A stretch of 64,000 nucleotides of DNA from JBMYYR01 sp965243605. Its GTDB lineage: Bacteria; Bacteroidota; Bacteroidia; Flavobacteriales; CAJXXR01. The position numbers were made by a program, and so were the translations under genes. A model generated the notes under the pieces. That model was not told the DNA's origin, ran no database searches, and saw only the letters and a program-made list of their open reading frames with translations. Location: the NCBI GenBank assembly GCA_965243605.1, contig CBDEVQ010000055.1, forward strand, positions 73,515-137,514. The letters run 5' to 3'. Every line of letters begins with the position of its first letter. Within the stretch, counting starts at the first letter, position 1. Below, piece after piece: positions 1 to 10,987 of the stretch.

Positions 1-2047
1 AAGCAGGCTCTCCAAGTCCAGTGGGTTCAATTGTATTGTCTACAAAATGCACTTCTATCTCTGGTGTTTCGGCCATTCGAATTAACCTATAGGTATCAAA
101 ATTATTCGATTGTGGTTTTCCTTCTTTAAATGTTAATTCTCCATACATAGCATGTCCAATTCCATCTATAATTCCACCTTTAACTTGATTTAAAGCGCCT
201 AAAGGGTTCACAACAATTCCACAATCAATAGCACAGATTACTTTTTTTACTATTGGTACACCTAATTCCATGACAATTTCAGCCACTTCCGCCACATGGG
301 TATTGTGACAATAATAAGAGGCAAATCCTTTATAGACTTTATTGTCTTTATGTTTCCAATCCGATTTTTCTTTGACCAAATTAATAACACCTTCCAAGCG
401 TTCAGGAGAGTATTTAATACGTTCGTCGTTATGATCTTTAGCTTTTTGGATAAGGTTTAATCGAAGATCTATAGGGTCCATATTGAGTTCAATAGCCAAT
501 TGGTCAAAAAAGGATTGTTCTGCCACTGCATGAAAATTGGTAGAAGGTGCTCTCCAAGCCCCAGTTGTGATTTTACTTCTTAGTTGTTGAACATCTACCT
601 GATAGTTTTCGAGGCTTCCAGCTGGGAAAAAATTAGGGATTAAATCGTACATATTGCTATTAAGTCCAACTTCTTTGACCTGATATCCTGTGATTTGATT
701 ATCCTTAATAGAGGCTTTCATCCTATATTTAACAGGTGGTCTGTAAATTCCAGCAGTCATATCGTCTTCTCTAGAGAATATAACTTTTACAGGTTTTCTA
801 ACTTTATCAGAAATGGAAGCGGCTTCTATAGCGAAATCACCATAAAGTCGACGTCCAAAACCACCACCCATTCTAGTCATGTCTAATTGTACATCTTTAA
901 AATCTCTTTTTAATAATTCTGCAACTTGCATCGCTGTACCAACAGGTGTTTGTATAGGACCTACTAATCGGACTTTATCCTCTGTTACAGAAGCAAAAAA
1001 GTTCATTGGTTCCATGCAGTTATGAGGCATGAATGGACTTTCAAAAGTTTCTTCAATTATTTTATCGGCCTCATTAAATGCTTTATTCACATCACCATCT
1101 TTTCTCATGGTTGTAAACGAATCACCATTTAATAATTCCAACATTTCTGTATGATGTTGACTTGTATTTTCTAGAGGTGCATCGGATTCATATGATGATA
1201 CAAGCAATTTTTTACCTTTCATGGCTGCCCAAGTATTTTTGGCCAATACCGCTATTTTATCATCAAATTGAACAACATCCACAACACCAGAAATGGCCTT
1301 TGTTTTGCTGTCGTCAAAAGATTTTAAGGTTTGTCCAAATGCAGGTGGTCTTAACACTGAAGCATATAACATACCTTCCTCTTTGTAATCTATTCCAAAT
1401 AATGGTTTTCCTGTTGAAATCTGATCAATATCAACGTTTCCAATTTCTTGGCCGATGATACTAAAATCTTTTGGGTCTTTTAATGTATATTCTTCAGGTA
1501 TATCAAGTTTAGCAGCCACAACTGCAACGTCTCCATAACCTAGCTTGTCACCGTTTTTATTCGATATAACGCCTTGCTTTGCCGTACATTCATTCGGATT
1601 TATTTCCCAATATAGTGCGGCTGCATTAATTAACATTTGTTTAGCTGTAGCCCCGGTTTGTCTTAACGGCAACCAAGCTCTTTTAATTCCTAAACTTCCA
1701 CCAGCAAATTGGTTTTTATAATGTTCAGCATCCATTTTACCCTGCACTACATAAACATCTTCCCATGGGACATCTAATTCTTCGGCAATTAACATGGGCA
1801 TAGATGTTTTTACACCTTGTCCAATTTCTGGGTTAGGGGAAAAAAGTGTGACTTTCCCTGAATTAGAAATCTTAATGAAAGCATTAAAATCGTTGTAGTT
1901 TAGTTTGGATAAATCTTCTTTTAAGATCTTAATTTCTTCTGTACAAGATGTAAATAAATTAAACCCAATAAGCATTCCACCTCCAACAAGAGAGACTGAT
2001 TTTAGAAATGAGCGTCTGCTAAATCCATTCGTATTCTTTGTAGTCAT
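1..2047 (-). CDS. Molybdopterin-binding large subunit of an isoquinoline 1-oxidoreductase-like hydroxylase (partial)
   Basis: This is the catalytic subunit of a xanthine dehydrogenase-family molybdenum hydroxylase, IorB type. It is open to the left edge, so the C-terminus is missing. Translating the minus strand from the ATG at 2047 gives an N-terminus with the twin-arginine motif SRRSFLK, a hydrophobic stretch and then LFTSCTEE. This suggests Tat export of the folded cofactor-loaded enzyme, possibly followed by lipidation at the Cys. Early conserved text includes SPNPEIGQGVKTSMPM and ELDVPWEDV, typical of periplasmic aldehyde dehydrogenase/IorB proteins. The 2Fe-2S subunit gene lies 19 bases upstream (2067-2528), so the two form an operon. 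Electrons would pass from the molybdopterin centre to the small subunit. The physiological substrate cannot be told from the sequence. Confidence 0.9.
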   Translation of the reverse strand, partial: MTTKNTNGFSRRSFLKSVSLVGGGMLIGFNLFTSCTEEIKILKEDLSKLNYNDFNAFIKISNSGKVTLFSPNPEIGQGVKTSMPMLIAEELDVPWEDVYVVQGKMDAEHYKNQFAGGSLGIKRAWLPLRQTGATAKQMLINAAALYWEINPNECTAKQGVISNKNGDKLGYGDVAVVAAKLDIPEEYTLKDPKDFSIIGQEIGNVDIDQISTGKPLFGIDYKEEGMLYASVLRPPAFGQTLKSFDDSKTKAISGVVDVVQFDDKIAVLAKNTWAAMKGKKLLVSSYESDAPLENTSQHHTEMLELLNGDSFTTMRKDGDVNKAFNEADKIIEETFESPFMPHNCMEPMNFFASVTEDKVRLVGPIQTPVGTAMQVAELLKRDFKDVQLDMTRMGGGFGRRLYGDFAIEAASISDKVRKPVKVIFSREDDMTAGIYRPPVKYRMKASIKDNQITGYQVKEVGLNSNMYDLIPNFFPAGSLENYQVDVQQLRSKITTGAWRAPSTNFHAVAEQSFFDQLAIELNMDPIDLRLNLIQKAKDHNDERIKYSPERLEGVINLVKEKSDWKHKDNKVYKGFASYYCHNTHVAEVAEIVMELGVPIVKKVICAIDCGIVVNPLGALNQVKGGIIDGIGHAMYGELTFKEGKPQSNNFDTYRLIRMAETPEIEVHFVDNTIEPTGLGEPA

Positions 2048-2066
2048 AACGATTGTTGTTTGTATA

Positions 2067-2528
2067 TTAATGAGATGATTTAGAGGCCAAATGAACTGCT
2101 GCTTCTATACTTTTATAAGAACCACATCTGCAAATATTAGGATGCATAGCTTCTTTTATTTCAGTTTTTGAAGGAGAAGGATTTGATTCTAAAAAAGAAA
2201 TGGCCGTCATAATTTGACCCGATTGGCAATATCCACATTGTGGGACATCAATTGTTTTCCATGCCTGCTGTACAGGGTGGCTTCCATCTTTAGAAATACC
2301 TTCTATGGTTGTAATATTTCGGTCTTTAAGTTCAGAAATAGGAATGGAACAACTTCTCGAAACCTCTCCATTTATATGAATAGAACAGGCTCCACATTCT
2401 CCAATTCCACAGCCATATTTAGTTCCTAATAAGTCTAATTCATCTCTTAACACCCACAAAAGTGGTGTGTCTGGTTCTACGTCTATTTGCTTGGTGTTAC
2501 CGTTTACGAGTATAGAATATACAGCCAT
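2067..2528 (-). CDS. 2Fe-2S small subunit of the molybdenum hydroxylase (IorA-like)
   Basis: A 153-residue ferredoxin-like subunit with two 2Fe-2S clusters. The N-terminal plant-type cluster ligands are in CGIGECGACSIHINGEVSRSC (about residues 40-60). The C-terminal CO-dehydrogenase-type cluster ligands are in CGYCQSGQ (about 98-105) and NICRCGSY (about 130-137). Length and order match IorA/CoxS-family small subunits. It has no export signal of its own and would be carried across the membrane with the Tat-tagged large subunit encoded just downstream. It is the first gene of the operon. The stretch between it and the M4 protease gene (2529-2793) holds only that gene's terminator. Confidence 0.93.
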   Translation of the reverse strand: MAVYSILVNGNTKQIDVEPDTPLLWVLRDELDLLGTKYGCGIGECGACSIHINGEVSRSCSIPISELKDRNITTIEGISKDGSHPVQQAWKTIDVPQCGYCQSGQIMTAISFLESNPSPSKTEIKEAMHPNICRCGSYKSIEAAVHLASKSSH

Positions 2529-2742
2529 AAGAATTAAATTTTTAAGATCTACATTACAAAGTAGGCATATTAAATAAAATAAAAATGGTTATAAGTATTA
2601 AATAAAGTTAATGGGGTAAGATGTGAAATGTTACATGATAAATTAAAGTAGGGGGAAATGAAGGTATTCATTTTATGATTTTTAATCTTTATGAATACGT
2701 ATAGGTATTGATACATTTTAGTTTAAGACGAATGTTTAGGGC

Positions 2743-2778
2743 AAAAAAAAATCGAGAAATTTCTTTCTCGATTTTTTC
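2743..2778 (-). terminator. Rho-independent terminator of the M4 protease gene
   Basis: A-rich tract, then inverted repeat AATCGAGAAA / TTTCTCGATT with a short loop, then a T tract. The symmetry of A and T tracts would allow termination in either direction. It lies 16 bases past the protease stop codon. Confidence 0.8.
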
Positions 2779-2793
2779 TATTTGTGTTTAAAC

Positions 2794-5700
2794 TTATTCG
2801 ATGATTAATTTCGAATAGCCTTCAGATTGATCATTAAATCTAAAAGATAATGTATATACCCCTTTCGTTAATTCTGAAACCTGTAGGATGTGTTTGTTTT
2901 CATCATGGCTAGGTTCATATCTTAATACAATTTGACCTAATGCATTAACAACGTTTATCTCTTTAATATTTTTAGAGCTTTCATTTAATATGTTAACACT
3001 GTTTTTTGCTGGATTAGGATAAACAGCTATAGTTTCATCCAGTTCGTTTATTCCGATATACGGAGTTAAATCAACCGTATCTATATCTATAGCCGTACAA
3101 CCGTATGCATTTACAACTTCAAGTGTAACAATATATGTTGAAGCCGTTGTGTATGTATGCGTTGGAGAGGATACACTCGATGTATTTCCATCACCAAATG
3201 ACCAGTTGTACCCAGAAATTCCGGTCGTGGTATTTGTAAATTGAATTGGAGCACTAAGACCAGTAATCGCACCAACAGAAATATTTGCTTCTGCTACCTT
3301 AATAATTATATTCTGTATAGTGCTGTCAGAACCATTGGCATTAGCAGCGACTAATTTAACATCATAAATTCCAGCATCTTCATAATCGTGAATTGGATTT
3401 TGGATGTTAGATGTTGAACCATCTCCAAAGTCCCAAGCCCAACTTGTTGGAGAATTTGTTGTTAGATCGTTAAATTGTACAATACCCTCACAAACACTAA
3501 GGTCTGTTGTTGAGAATGCAGATATTGGATACAATATTGGTTCATTAATTGTTACGGTGTAGTCTTCAAACTCTCCATAGTAAACAAAACATGGGTTATA
3601 ACTAGAGATTGAATTATTTCTATCAACAGCAACACGCATTCTTAATGGTTCATTTAAGACAACCCCAGTGGTAGGAATTGTAACTGTAGATGTAAATGGA
3701 CTTGATGTATACTGCTCATCTAATACAACTTCAGAATTTTCGAAATTACCATTGTTGTTATAATCAATCCACGCTTTAGAATATAGTGAACTATACGTTG
3801 ATGCCGAAATTACATTTAAAGTATAAGAAGACCCCGTTAATAATGACGTTGTATCTGTACAGCTAAAGTCCTCGTAACCTTCTTGAGTAGCCAATGAAGA
3901 ATTTGAGATATTGTTTAGAGATACATTTGTAATTCCATAAGATGTATACGTGTAATATGAAGCAGGTGTACAAGTGGCCTGAATTGGACCTGACGTATTT
4001 GTAATAACAAGGTTATAAGCAAATGTATCGCAACTGATAGAATTACAAGTAATAACTTCTATTGGATATGTTCCAGGACTACTGTAATTGTTAGATGTGT
4101 TTTCTCCACTACCTATATTTCCGTCTCCAAAATCCCATGAAATACTCGATGCTGTATTCGAATGCTCTACAGAGAAATCGACAGAACCACCACAACCAAT
4201 AATAGAATCTTCTACATTAATAATACATGGTGGAGTTTCTACAACAATAGAAACAGGAATGGTATACACAGGATTTAGTGGGTCATTACTTACAATAATT
4301 ATTTCAGAATCATAAGTCCCATTATCAAGATCCGACGAATAAACAACGTGTTCAGATTCTAATGAATCATTTGGCTCAATAGATCCGGTGAATGTAGAAA
4401 TAGAATTCGTAATGTCTAAGAATTCTGACATAACGTTTTCAAATACAGACACAGGGTAATTATTAGATTGAGAACCTGAAAATAATATGTAATAGATTCT
4501 TGAATTGTTAAATAGTCCATCAATAATATGAGAATCTGAGTTTGTTGAGCTCGAAATAGATTGAGTTGCTAACGTATTATTCTGTATGATGATTAAATGG
4601 TTAACACTTGGGTCTCCTGCAGAATGTACTTTTTTGTAGAACCCTGTATAGGCAGCACCATTATGATTCATAGAAATACTTCCAGATTCTACAGATCCAG
4701 ATCCATCAGCTCCAAGATCTCCAGAGATACTAAATGAATTAATTTCATGTATATCTGCGGTCATAACAAATAAACCTTGATGTTTAGCTGTAAAATATTG
4801 ACCATTGGTACCAAATGCATTTGGTAAACTTGTAACGACACTTGAAGTATATGGAATAGTATTTTGAAGGTTTGTATTTAGATAATTACCTCCATCGTAC
4901 ATATCTCCACCACCATCATAAATAGAAGAACCTGTTATTCCACCTGAGAATGAGTATAAAGATGGTATTACACTTGTAATATTTGTATAATCTGAATTTA
5001 TATTATCCAGTACATCTTCTAAAGGAAGATACCCATTTATGATATTTAAATTACTTCCACCAGTATTATATATTGTATAAGGAATAACAATAGAATCAAT
5101 ATCACAACTATTTACAGTAAGTGATATAGAATCTGGACTCGCAGAAATGATTGGAGCTTCTAATACTGTAGAATTTAAACATATGGCTAACGTATCATTG
5201 TCAGAAGTGTAAAACCATGCAGTGTCTGTATTTAAGCCAATTACTGAATCTTGTATTGTAACAATTACGGGTAAAGAATCAAATGGATTAATAGACAATG
5301 TATCTGGAGTACATGAATAAAAAGGTGAGCTATAAGCTATGGTTGAGACATCAAGAACACTACATCCTGTATTGTATACCCAGAATGTATCACTTTCTAG
5401 AATCTGATGTTGTAATACCGTATCAAAATCTAAACAAGTTACATTAGACGATATTTCAGATTCTCCTGATACCGTTAAATATACAGGGTAAGAAATGTTG
5501 GATGAATCTGGAATATTCGTTAATAAATCTATATTATATACATATACTCCATTTTCTAATAGACTTGAATATAGAGTAACATTCACAATTTGAGAATCTC
5601 CAGGAAGAATGTTTAGGGAATCTGTATTTGTTGTTAAAAGATCTTCATTTGCACCTTCTCCAACTGTAATTTCATCAAAATTACACATTAAACTTCCCGA

Positions 5701-8700
5701 ACCAGATGTTCTAAATTGTACAAGAGTTACATTATCTATATAACTATTATTAAATGGCACACTTGATATAGTTAAACTATTGTTTATATAAACATCAAAC
5801 GTATGGTTAACGTAATTAATGTTTTTTAGCTCAACTTCTGTCCAAACAGAATGATCTGGGATAAGTACAGAATTAAATGTATTGTTAAAATAGATATAGT
5901 TTCCTTGTTTCCAGAAATAACAAATACCATTCGCATCATATGCATTTCCTAAATAAACTCTACTTGTAGAAGAGTAATATGAATTTTGTTGGAATTGGAA
6001 TGAGAAATAAGTTGGTGTAGACTCTTCGATATATCGAGTAACCGTTGAATAACTACTCGATAGCGTTATTGAATTTTGTCCGTGAGAAGCTGTATTTGTT
6101 GAAATACTAACCCCATAACTAGTCGCAACCCAATTGTTATAATCCCCATCTTCAAAACTATCATAGAATAATGAAGAAAGCGAATCGTTTAGATATGAAT
6201 TGGAATTAATGTTTCCGTATAAATCTCCTAAACCATCGTTATAAATTGTAATAGGAATAACAATAGAATCTCCACAGGTTGTAATTTCAGCAACAATAGA
6301 ATCTGGATTAAAACTGATAATTGGAGCGCCTACTGAAACAGCGTTTAAGGCAATATATTGAACCGTATCACTATTGTAAAGGGTAAGACTATCGTTAAAT
6401 ACAGCAACATCTGCTGTATAAAATTCTATGGCAATATTTGTAGAACTGTATGGTTCTACATTAAAAGTTGTTGGCGAAACTGTAAATGCAATATCCGAAC
6501 TTAGAATAGAATCTATTGAAAGTGTATCACAACCATTATTATAAACAGTAACCGTATCGTAATGATATGTACCTTGGTATACCGTGTCAAAATCTAAAGT
6601 ATATGTTGATAAGTCTATAATAGATTCTCCAAGGATATTTAATTGAACATAAGTTGCAAATAGTGAATTCGATGAATCGTTAGAAACCGTTAAAAAAGAA
6701 TCGATATAGGTTCCTGCAAATAAATTTGATGCATCCACATTAATTGTAACTTCAGTTGAATCTCCTGGTGCAATGGTTGTTGTTGTGTCTATATATAACC
6801 ATGAGTTTGTAATGGTAGTTTCAATAATGTTTATTAATAGACTTCTGATATTCGGTGAAGAACTATAAAAGTCGTATCCATAATAGATTACAGAACCATC
6901 TCCATATGGTAAATAACCTAATGCTGAATAATTAGATATAGTCTCTAAAATAGAAGTATACCCTGGAGTCGTTATATTTTGAGATGCCATTATACTGACA
7001 TTATTTACAGGAAGAGAAATTCCTTCTAGCCATTCATGATTTGGGTCTAATGTATTAAGAGATCCTGAAATAGATGTATATAAAGCTGATGTATTTAATA
7101 AACCAGTGGCATTAATTGTACTAACAGTGTTTCCACAAATAAGAACTTGCCCTCCATTAGAAATAAAATTTTGGATAACAGGTTGTAAATTGGTTAAATG
7201 GTTTTGTTGAGTATAATTTAAATTTTCAAGTTCAGGAATAATTAAAATATCTTGATTCGCAAGGTTCGCTGTAAATAGTGATGTGTTAATCGTTGTATAC
7301 TCTGTTATGTTTGCATCTTGGATACTATCTGTAATAATCGTTTTCAGATTATTATATTCTCCATAAATGTCTGAACCTAATTGAAAAAGGAAGATATCTA
7401 GATCCGGAGAGTTATAACCTCCAGTTTCTATATCAATAATTAAATCTCCACTCCCTTCGTTATAAGCCCAATAGGATGCTGTGGTAGAATCTCCACAATT
7501 TAAAGTAACATCTATTGTATCAGCTAAAACCATAAGAGCAGGTTCTGGCTGTACATAAACAGGTTTCGTTATAGTGTCTAATCCAAAACAATTATCAATA
7601 ATTAATTCAACATTAAACAAACCTGTATCTGAGAATGATTTTAAAGGGTTTTGATCCATAGAAACTGTTCCATCACCAAAGTTCCAGATCCATGAATGTG
7701 TTAAAACTGTAGAATTGTCTGTAAATAATGCTGGGTAATTAAAAGGAATAGTATCCGCTACAGTAAAATCTGCAACTGGATTAGTCGTAGGAATATCAGA
7801 AGTCCAAGACAATTCCCAACCCGAATAATTTCCATAATAGTTAGATGTAAATTCTATATAACAAGCCCCAGAATTTACAGTTAGAGGAGGTGGGATGTTA
7901 TTAAAACTAGTACTGAATAATAAAGTACCTGTATTATCTGACCCTTCATAAATTTTAATGAAATCATCATAAGCATCTAAACTCAATTCGCTAAACGTAA
8001 TTGTAATGGCATTGGCACATCCTGGTTCAATAAGAAATGAACAATTCTCATATGCTTGATATGGTCCAGAATCTCCACCTGAATCAAATAAAATACCTGA
8101 AGGTGAATTTGAAGAAGATGTAGAACACATATTAAACTGATCGCTGACCGTAATATAGTCCGGAATAATTAAAGTATCTGACCCAAAACTATTTGTTGCT
8201 ATTAAGGTAACATCATATGTTCCAATAGCAGAATATGTAATATTGTTCGGGTTTTGTACCGATATGGTATTTGGTGTAGCACCTTCAAATGTCCATTGCC
8301 AAGATGTTGGTAACCCTGAAGATAAATCTTGGAAATTAATTTGTTGTCCAGTACCAATTGATGTAGATCCTGTTGTTTGGAAATTAGCAACAGGTGGTGA
8401 CGTATTCGGACTAATAGTAACGGTATATTCAAGCTGTTGACCATTACTTGTAAATGAAAGACAAGATTGTGGCGTAGAAGAATAATTCGCAGAAACCACA
8501 CGCATTCTTAGTGGCGTATTATAAACCGTAGTTGAATTGTTTATTAGTACTAAGGCTGAATCTATAGTTGTATAGTTTGAAGATGCATAGATGTTTTCTG
8601 AACTTTGGAATGTTCCATCGTTGTTAAAATCAATCCAAACACTTTTGTCTGTTCCTCCATTCGTAATTTCTAAGTTATAATAACTACCATCCGTTAAATT

Positions 8701-10698
8701 GGCAGTATATTCACAAGTAAAATCACCAATGCTACTTGTAAATAAAGAGGCATTATGCGATAAATTAGAAAAACTAAAATGTTGTACTTTAGAGTAGTAC
8801 GAGAAGTAAGTGAACGGATTGTCACAAGTTGCACTAACAGAAGGAGCCATACCATTAGATACATCTATAGAACTACTTAATTCTAATGTATCAGAACCAG
8901 ATCCACATGTTGAACTTCCAGAAACAATTAAAGTAACATCATATACTCCAGCTGTAGTATATGTGTGAGACGGTGATACTGATGTAGAGGTTGAACCATC
9001 TCCAAAATCCCAACTGTATGTACTTGAATTTAAACTTGAATTTGTAAAGTTAACCGTATGAGGAAGTGTACACGAGATAGGTTCATCAATTGAGAAATTC
9101 GCTATCGTAGAATTTTCATATTCATCTCCAACACCTACAGCATACCATGCATTTGTCGTTTGAATCACTTCATCGGAACACGATCCATATAAATCTATAG
9201 CGGCTTGAATTGCTCCATCTCTAGCATCTGAATATGTTGAGTAAATTGTAAGATATGTTGATAAATTTCTAAATGCAATTTTGGTCGCTTTATCCATTCC
9301 AATTCCTGAAACGTTATAAGAATCTCCTAAATCGTTAGTTCCATTGTTTCCATTTACCAATACATAGAACCAGAAGTTTTGTACACCAGAATTACTATGT
9401 ACACCACCATTGTCAAACGGTCCTGTATACCAATATGTACCATCGTAACAATCGGGATGATTATATAAATTAGGATTTTCTAAAGAACGCATGGCGCTTG
9501 AAGTCGCAGAAATAAGATCTCCAATTAAGTAATTCGCATTCGCAGAATCGGCTTCATGTCTTATAGCACATCCAAAAATATCGGCAAACGATTCATTTAA
9601 AGCACCAGACTCATTTAAATATTCTAAACCAGCTGTATATTGAACAACACCATGAGTTAATTCGTGACCAACAACTTCTATGGAAGTTAATGGATTGTAT
9701 GATGTTCCATCACCATCTCCAAATGTTAATTCAACACCATTCCAAAAGGCATTGCTATATTGGTAATCATAGTGAACTCTACAGTTAATTGTAGAATTGG
9801 AATCATCAAAAGATAAAAAAGAATGGTTGTCAGAAAAGTAATTGTAGGCTTTTTCGGCACCCCAATGCGCATCTCTAGACGCGGCATCGTCGTTTACTGT
9901 TGCTGTCCAGTTGTTGTCAGAATCTTGGAATTCTACTCCACTGCTTGTACCTTCGTTGTAATCCCAAGTATGAACACCAGCACCACCAACATTATTTCTT
10001 AAATAATACACCTCACTAGAAATACTATCTGTTGTGAAGTTTCTTGTACCATGGTACATTGTACTACCACTACCATTGGCATCGTTCATGTGTATTTTAT
10101 CACGACGGGCAATATCTTGACCTGTACTCGCATTAATAAATACATCGTATCTAAACAATGGTTTATTTGAGTAAATGTCTACTCTATAGGTATAGATTGG
10201 TGGTGTTTTAGAATCTGTATAGATCCACTTTTCGGTATGATTTTGTTTAAAATCTACATTACACTCACCATAATATTCTTTCGTTGGGTATCCATCTAAT
10301 ACAATATTTATGGCCTCATTTTCACTTAAGGTATAGGCATTGTCTATTGATGAAATTCGAATGAATTGACCACTGATGTTGTAAAGGTGTCCAGATTTAT
10401 TAAAGTGCAATATCATCTGCCCTCCATGAACTGGAACTTCATTATATACTTGTTGAAATTTTAGATGTTTAAATTCTAGATCATCCTTTTTTTCGCTAAC
10501 CTGTTTCCAATCTAATTTATCGAATTTATAGTGTTGTTTTATAAATTCTAAAGATTCGTCTTTGGTGTCTAGAATTGCACGAGGAATTTCGACTTTAATA
10601 CGTTCTGATAGATCGTAATTGTCTTCTTGTGCCCAAGTAGAGGTTATTAATAAAGTACTTGTTAAGCACAATAAGATCACTTTTTGAAATATTGTCAT
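2794..10698 (-). CDS. Giant secreted M4 (thermolysin-family) metalloprotease with PKD/GEVED/CUB domains and T9SS sorting domain
   Basis: A 2634-residue extracellular zinc protease. It has a signal peptide (about 1-24), an FTP/PepSY-type inhibitory propeptide (about 60-200) and an M4 catalytic domain (about 205-530) with zinc site GHELTH (His345 and His349) and third ligand in NESFADIFG about 20 residues on. The long tail holds PKD domains (SWDFGDGS, about 545-620 and again later), a GEVED-like domain (about 640-765), a CUB-like domain (about 860-960), repeated Ig-like modules of the choice-of-anchor type, a second GEVED-like domain, further PKD domains (WDFGDGSTS, WSFGDGNTS), and a type IX secretion C-terminal sorting domain (YPNPAKNSVNIL to the end, closing GYSKLIIE). 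M4 enzymes are usually 500-900 residues, so this is very large. It is presumably secreted and anchored by T9SS to digest environmental protein. Transcribed alone, with its own promoter and terminator. Confidence 0.95.
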   Translation of the reverse strand: MTIFQKVILLCLTSTLLITSTWAQEDNYDLSERIKVEIPRAILDTKDESLEFIKQHYKFDKLDWKQVSEKKDDLEFKHLKFQQVYNEVPVHGGQMILHFNKSGHLYNISGQFIRISSIDNAYTLSENEAINIVLDGYPTKEYYGECNVDFKQNHTEKWIYTDSKTPPIYTYRVDIYSNKPLFRYDVFINASTGQDIARRDKIHMNDANGSGSTMYHGTRNFTTDSISSEVYYLRNNVGGAGVHTWDYNEGTSSGVEFQDSDNNWTATVNDDAASRDAHWGAEKAYNYFSDNHSFLSFDDSNSTINCRVHYDYQYSNAFWNGVELTFGDGDGTSYNPLTSIEVVGHELTHGVVQYTAGLEYLNESGALNESFADIFGCAIRHEADSANANYLIGDLISATSSAMRSLENPNLYNHPDCYDGTYWYTGPFDNGGVHSNSGVQNFWFYVLVNGNNGTNDLGDSYNVSGIGMDKATKIAFRNLSTYLTIYSTYSDARDGAIQAAIDLYGSCSDEVIQTTNAWYAVGVGDEYENSTIANFSIDEPISCTLPHTVNFTNSSLNSSTYSWDFGDGSTSTSVSPSHTYTTAGVYDVTLIVSGSSTCGSGSDTLELSSSIDVSNGMAPSVSATCDNPFTYFSYYSKVQHFSFSNLSHNASLFTSSIGDFTCEYTANLTDGSYYNLEITNGGTDKSVWIDFNNDGTFQSSENIYASSNYTTIDSALVLINNSTTVYNTPLRMRVVSANYSSTPQSCLSFTSNGQQLEYTVTISPNTSPPVANFQTTGSTSIGTGQQINFQDLSSGLPTSWQWTFEGATPNTISVQNPNNITYSAIGTYDVTLIATNSFGSDTLIIPDYITVSDQFNMCSTSSSNSPSGILFDSGGDSGPYQAYENCSFLIEPGCANAITITFSELSLDAYDDFIKIYEGSDNTGTLLFSTSFNNIPPPLTVNSGACYIEFTSNYYGNYSGWELSWTSDIPTTNPVADFTVADTIPFNYPALFTDNSTVLTHSWIWNFGDGTVSMDQNPLKSFSDTGLFNVELIIDNCFGLDTITKPVYVQPEPALMVLADTIDVTLNCGDSTTASYWAYNEGSGDLIIDIETGGYNSPDLDIFLFQLGSDIYGEYNNLKTIITDSIQDANITEYTTINTSLFTANLANQDILIIPELENLNYTQQNHLTNLQPVIQNFISNGGQVLICGNTVSTINATGLLNTSALYTSISGSLNTLDPNHEWLEGISLPVNNVSIMASQNITTPGYTSILETISNYSALGYLPYGDGSVIYYGYDFYSSSPNIRSLLINIIETTITNSWLYIDTTTTIAPGDSTEVTINVDASNLFAGTYIDSFLTVSNDSSNSLFATYVQLNILGESIIDLSTYTLDFDTVYQGTYHYDTVTVYNNGCDTLSIDSILSSDIAFTVSPTTFNVEPYSSTNIAIEFYTADVAVFNDSLTLYNSDTVQYIALNAVSVGAPIISFNPDSIVAEITTCGDSIVIPITIYNDGLGDLYGNINSNSYLNDSLSSLFYDSFEDGDYNNWVATSYGVSISTNTASHGQNSITLSSSYSTVTRYIEESTPTYFSFQFQQNSYYSSTSRVYLGNAYDANGICYFWKQGNYIYFNNTFNSVLIPDHSVWTEVELKNINYVNHTFDVYINNSLTISSVPFNNSYIDNVTLVQFRTSGSGSLMCNFDEITVGEGANEDLLTTNTDSLNILPGDSQIVNVTLYSSLLENGVYVYNIDLLTNIPDSSNISYPVYLTVSGESEISSNVTCLDFDTVLQHQILESDTFWVYNTGCSVLDVSTIAYSSPFYSCTPDTLSINPFDSLPVIVTIQDSVIGLNTDTAWFYTSDNDTLAICLNSTVLEAPIISASPDSISLTVNSCDIDSIVIPYTIYNTGGSNLNIINGYLPLEDVLDNINSDYTNITSVIPSLYSFSGGITGSSIYDGGGDMYDGGNYLNTNLQNTIPYTSSVVTSLPNAFGTNGQYFTAKHQGLFVMTADIHEINSFSISGDLGADGSGSVESGSISMNHNGAAYTGFYKKVHSAGDPSVNHLIIIQNNTLATQSISSSTNSDSHIIDGLFNNSRIYYILFSGSQSNNYPVSVFENVMSEFLDITNSISTFTGSIEPNDSLESEHVVYSSDLDNGTYDSEIIIVSNDPLNPVYTIPVSIVVETPPCIINVEDSIIGCGGSVDFSVEHSNTASSISWDFGDGNIGSGENTSNNYSSPGTYPIEVITCNSISCDTFAYNLVITNTSGPIQATCTPASYYTYTSYGITNVSLNNISNSSLATQEGYEDFSCTDTTSLLTGSSYTLNVISASTYSSLYSKAWIDYNNNGNFENSEVVLDEQYTSSPFTSTVTIPTTGVVLNEPLRMRVAVDRNNSISSYNPCFVYYGEFEDYTVTINEPILYPISAFSTTDLSVCEGIVQFNDLTTNSPTSWAWDFGDGSTSNIQNPIHDYEDAGIYDVKLVAANANGSDSTIQNIIIKVAEANISVGAITGLSAPIQFTNTTTGISGYNWSFGDGNTSSVSSPTHTYTTASTYIVTLEVVNAYGCTAIDIDTVDLTPYIGINELDETIAVYPNPAKNSVNILNESSKNIKEINVVNALGQIVLRYEPSHDENKHILQVSELTKGVYTLSFRFNDQSEGYSKLIIE

Positions 10699-10755
10699 TC
10701 TATTATTATTTTATTTTCTAATTCTTTTAAAACTATGATGATTTTAAATAGGTTA

Positions 10756-10763
10756 CAAATCTA
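10756..10763 (-). promoter_or_regulatory. Candidate Bacteroidota -7 element of the M4 protease gene
   Basis: On the minus strand TAGATTTG fits the consensus TAnnTTTG, about 58 bases before the ATG. No clear TTTG -33 box is seen. The 346-base gap between the protease and glnN (10699-11044) holds only this and the glnN terminator. Confidence 0.45.
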
Positions 10764-10987
10764 AAATAAAAATAAGAAATGAGGAAACTTTATTGGGGTA
10801 CTTTCTTTTTGGATGTGTTTTAGGATTGAAAGTCATAGAAAGAACAATCGATTTAAGTAAATAATACGGGTAAAAGGATGTTTACAATCTATGAAATTTT
10901 GAGGGTAGCTAAACAGGATTAATTTTTGTATTCTGCTTAAGGGTTATACTTAGTATTAAATTTTAGAACATAATCGTGTATAAAAGC

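Noticed and set aside
1162..1458. Plus-strand open frame of 98 codons
   Set aside because: It lies antisense to the molybdopterin subunit gene, whose minus-strand frame encodes clear family motifs; the plus frame has no recognisable protein.
8202..8501. Minus-strand 99-codon frame within the M4 protease
   Set aside because: It is out of frame inside the PKD/GEVED region of the protease and has no domain of its own.
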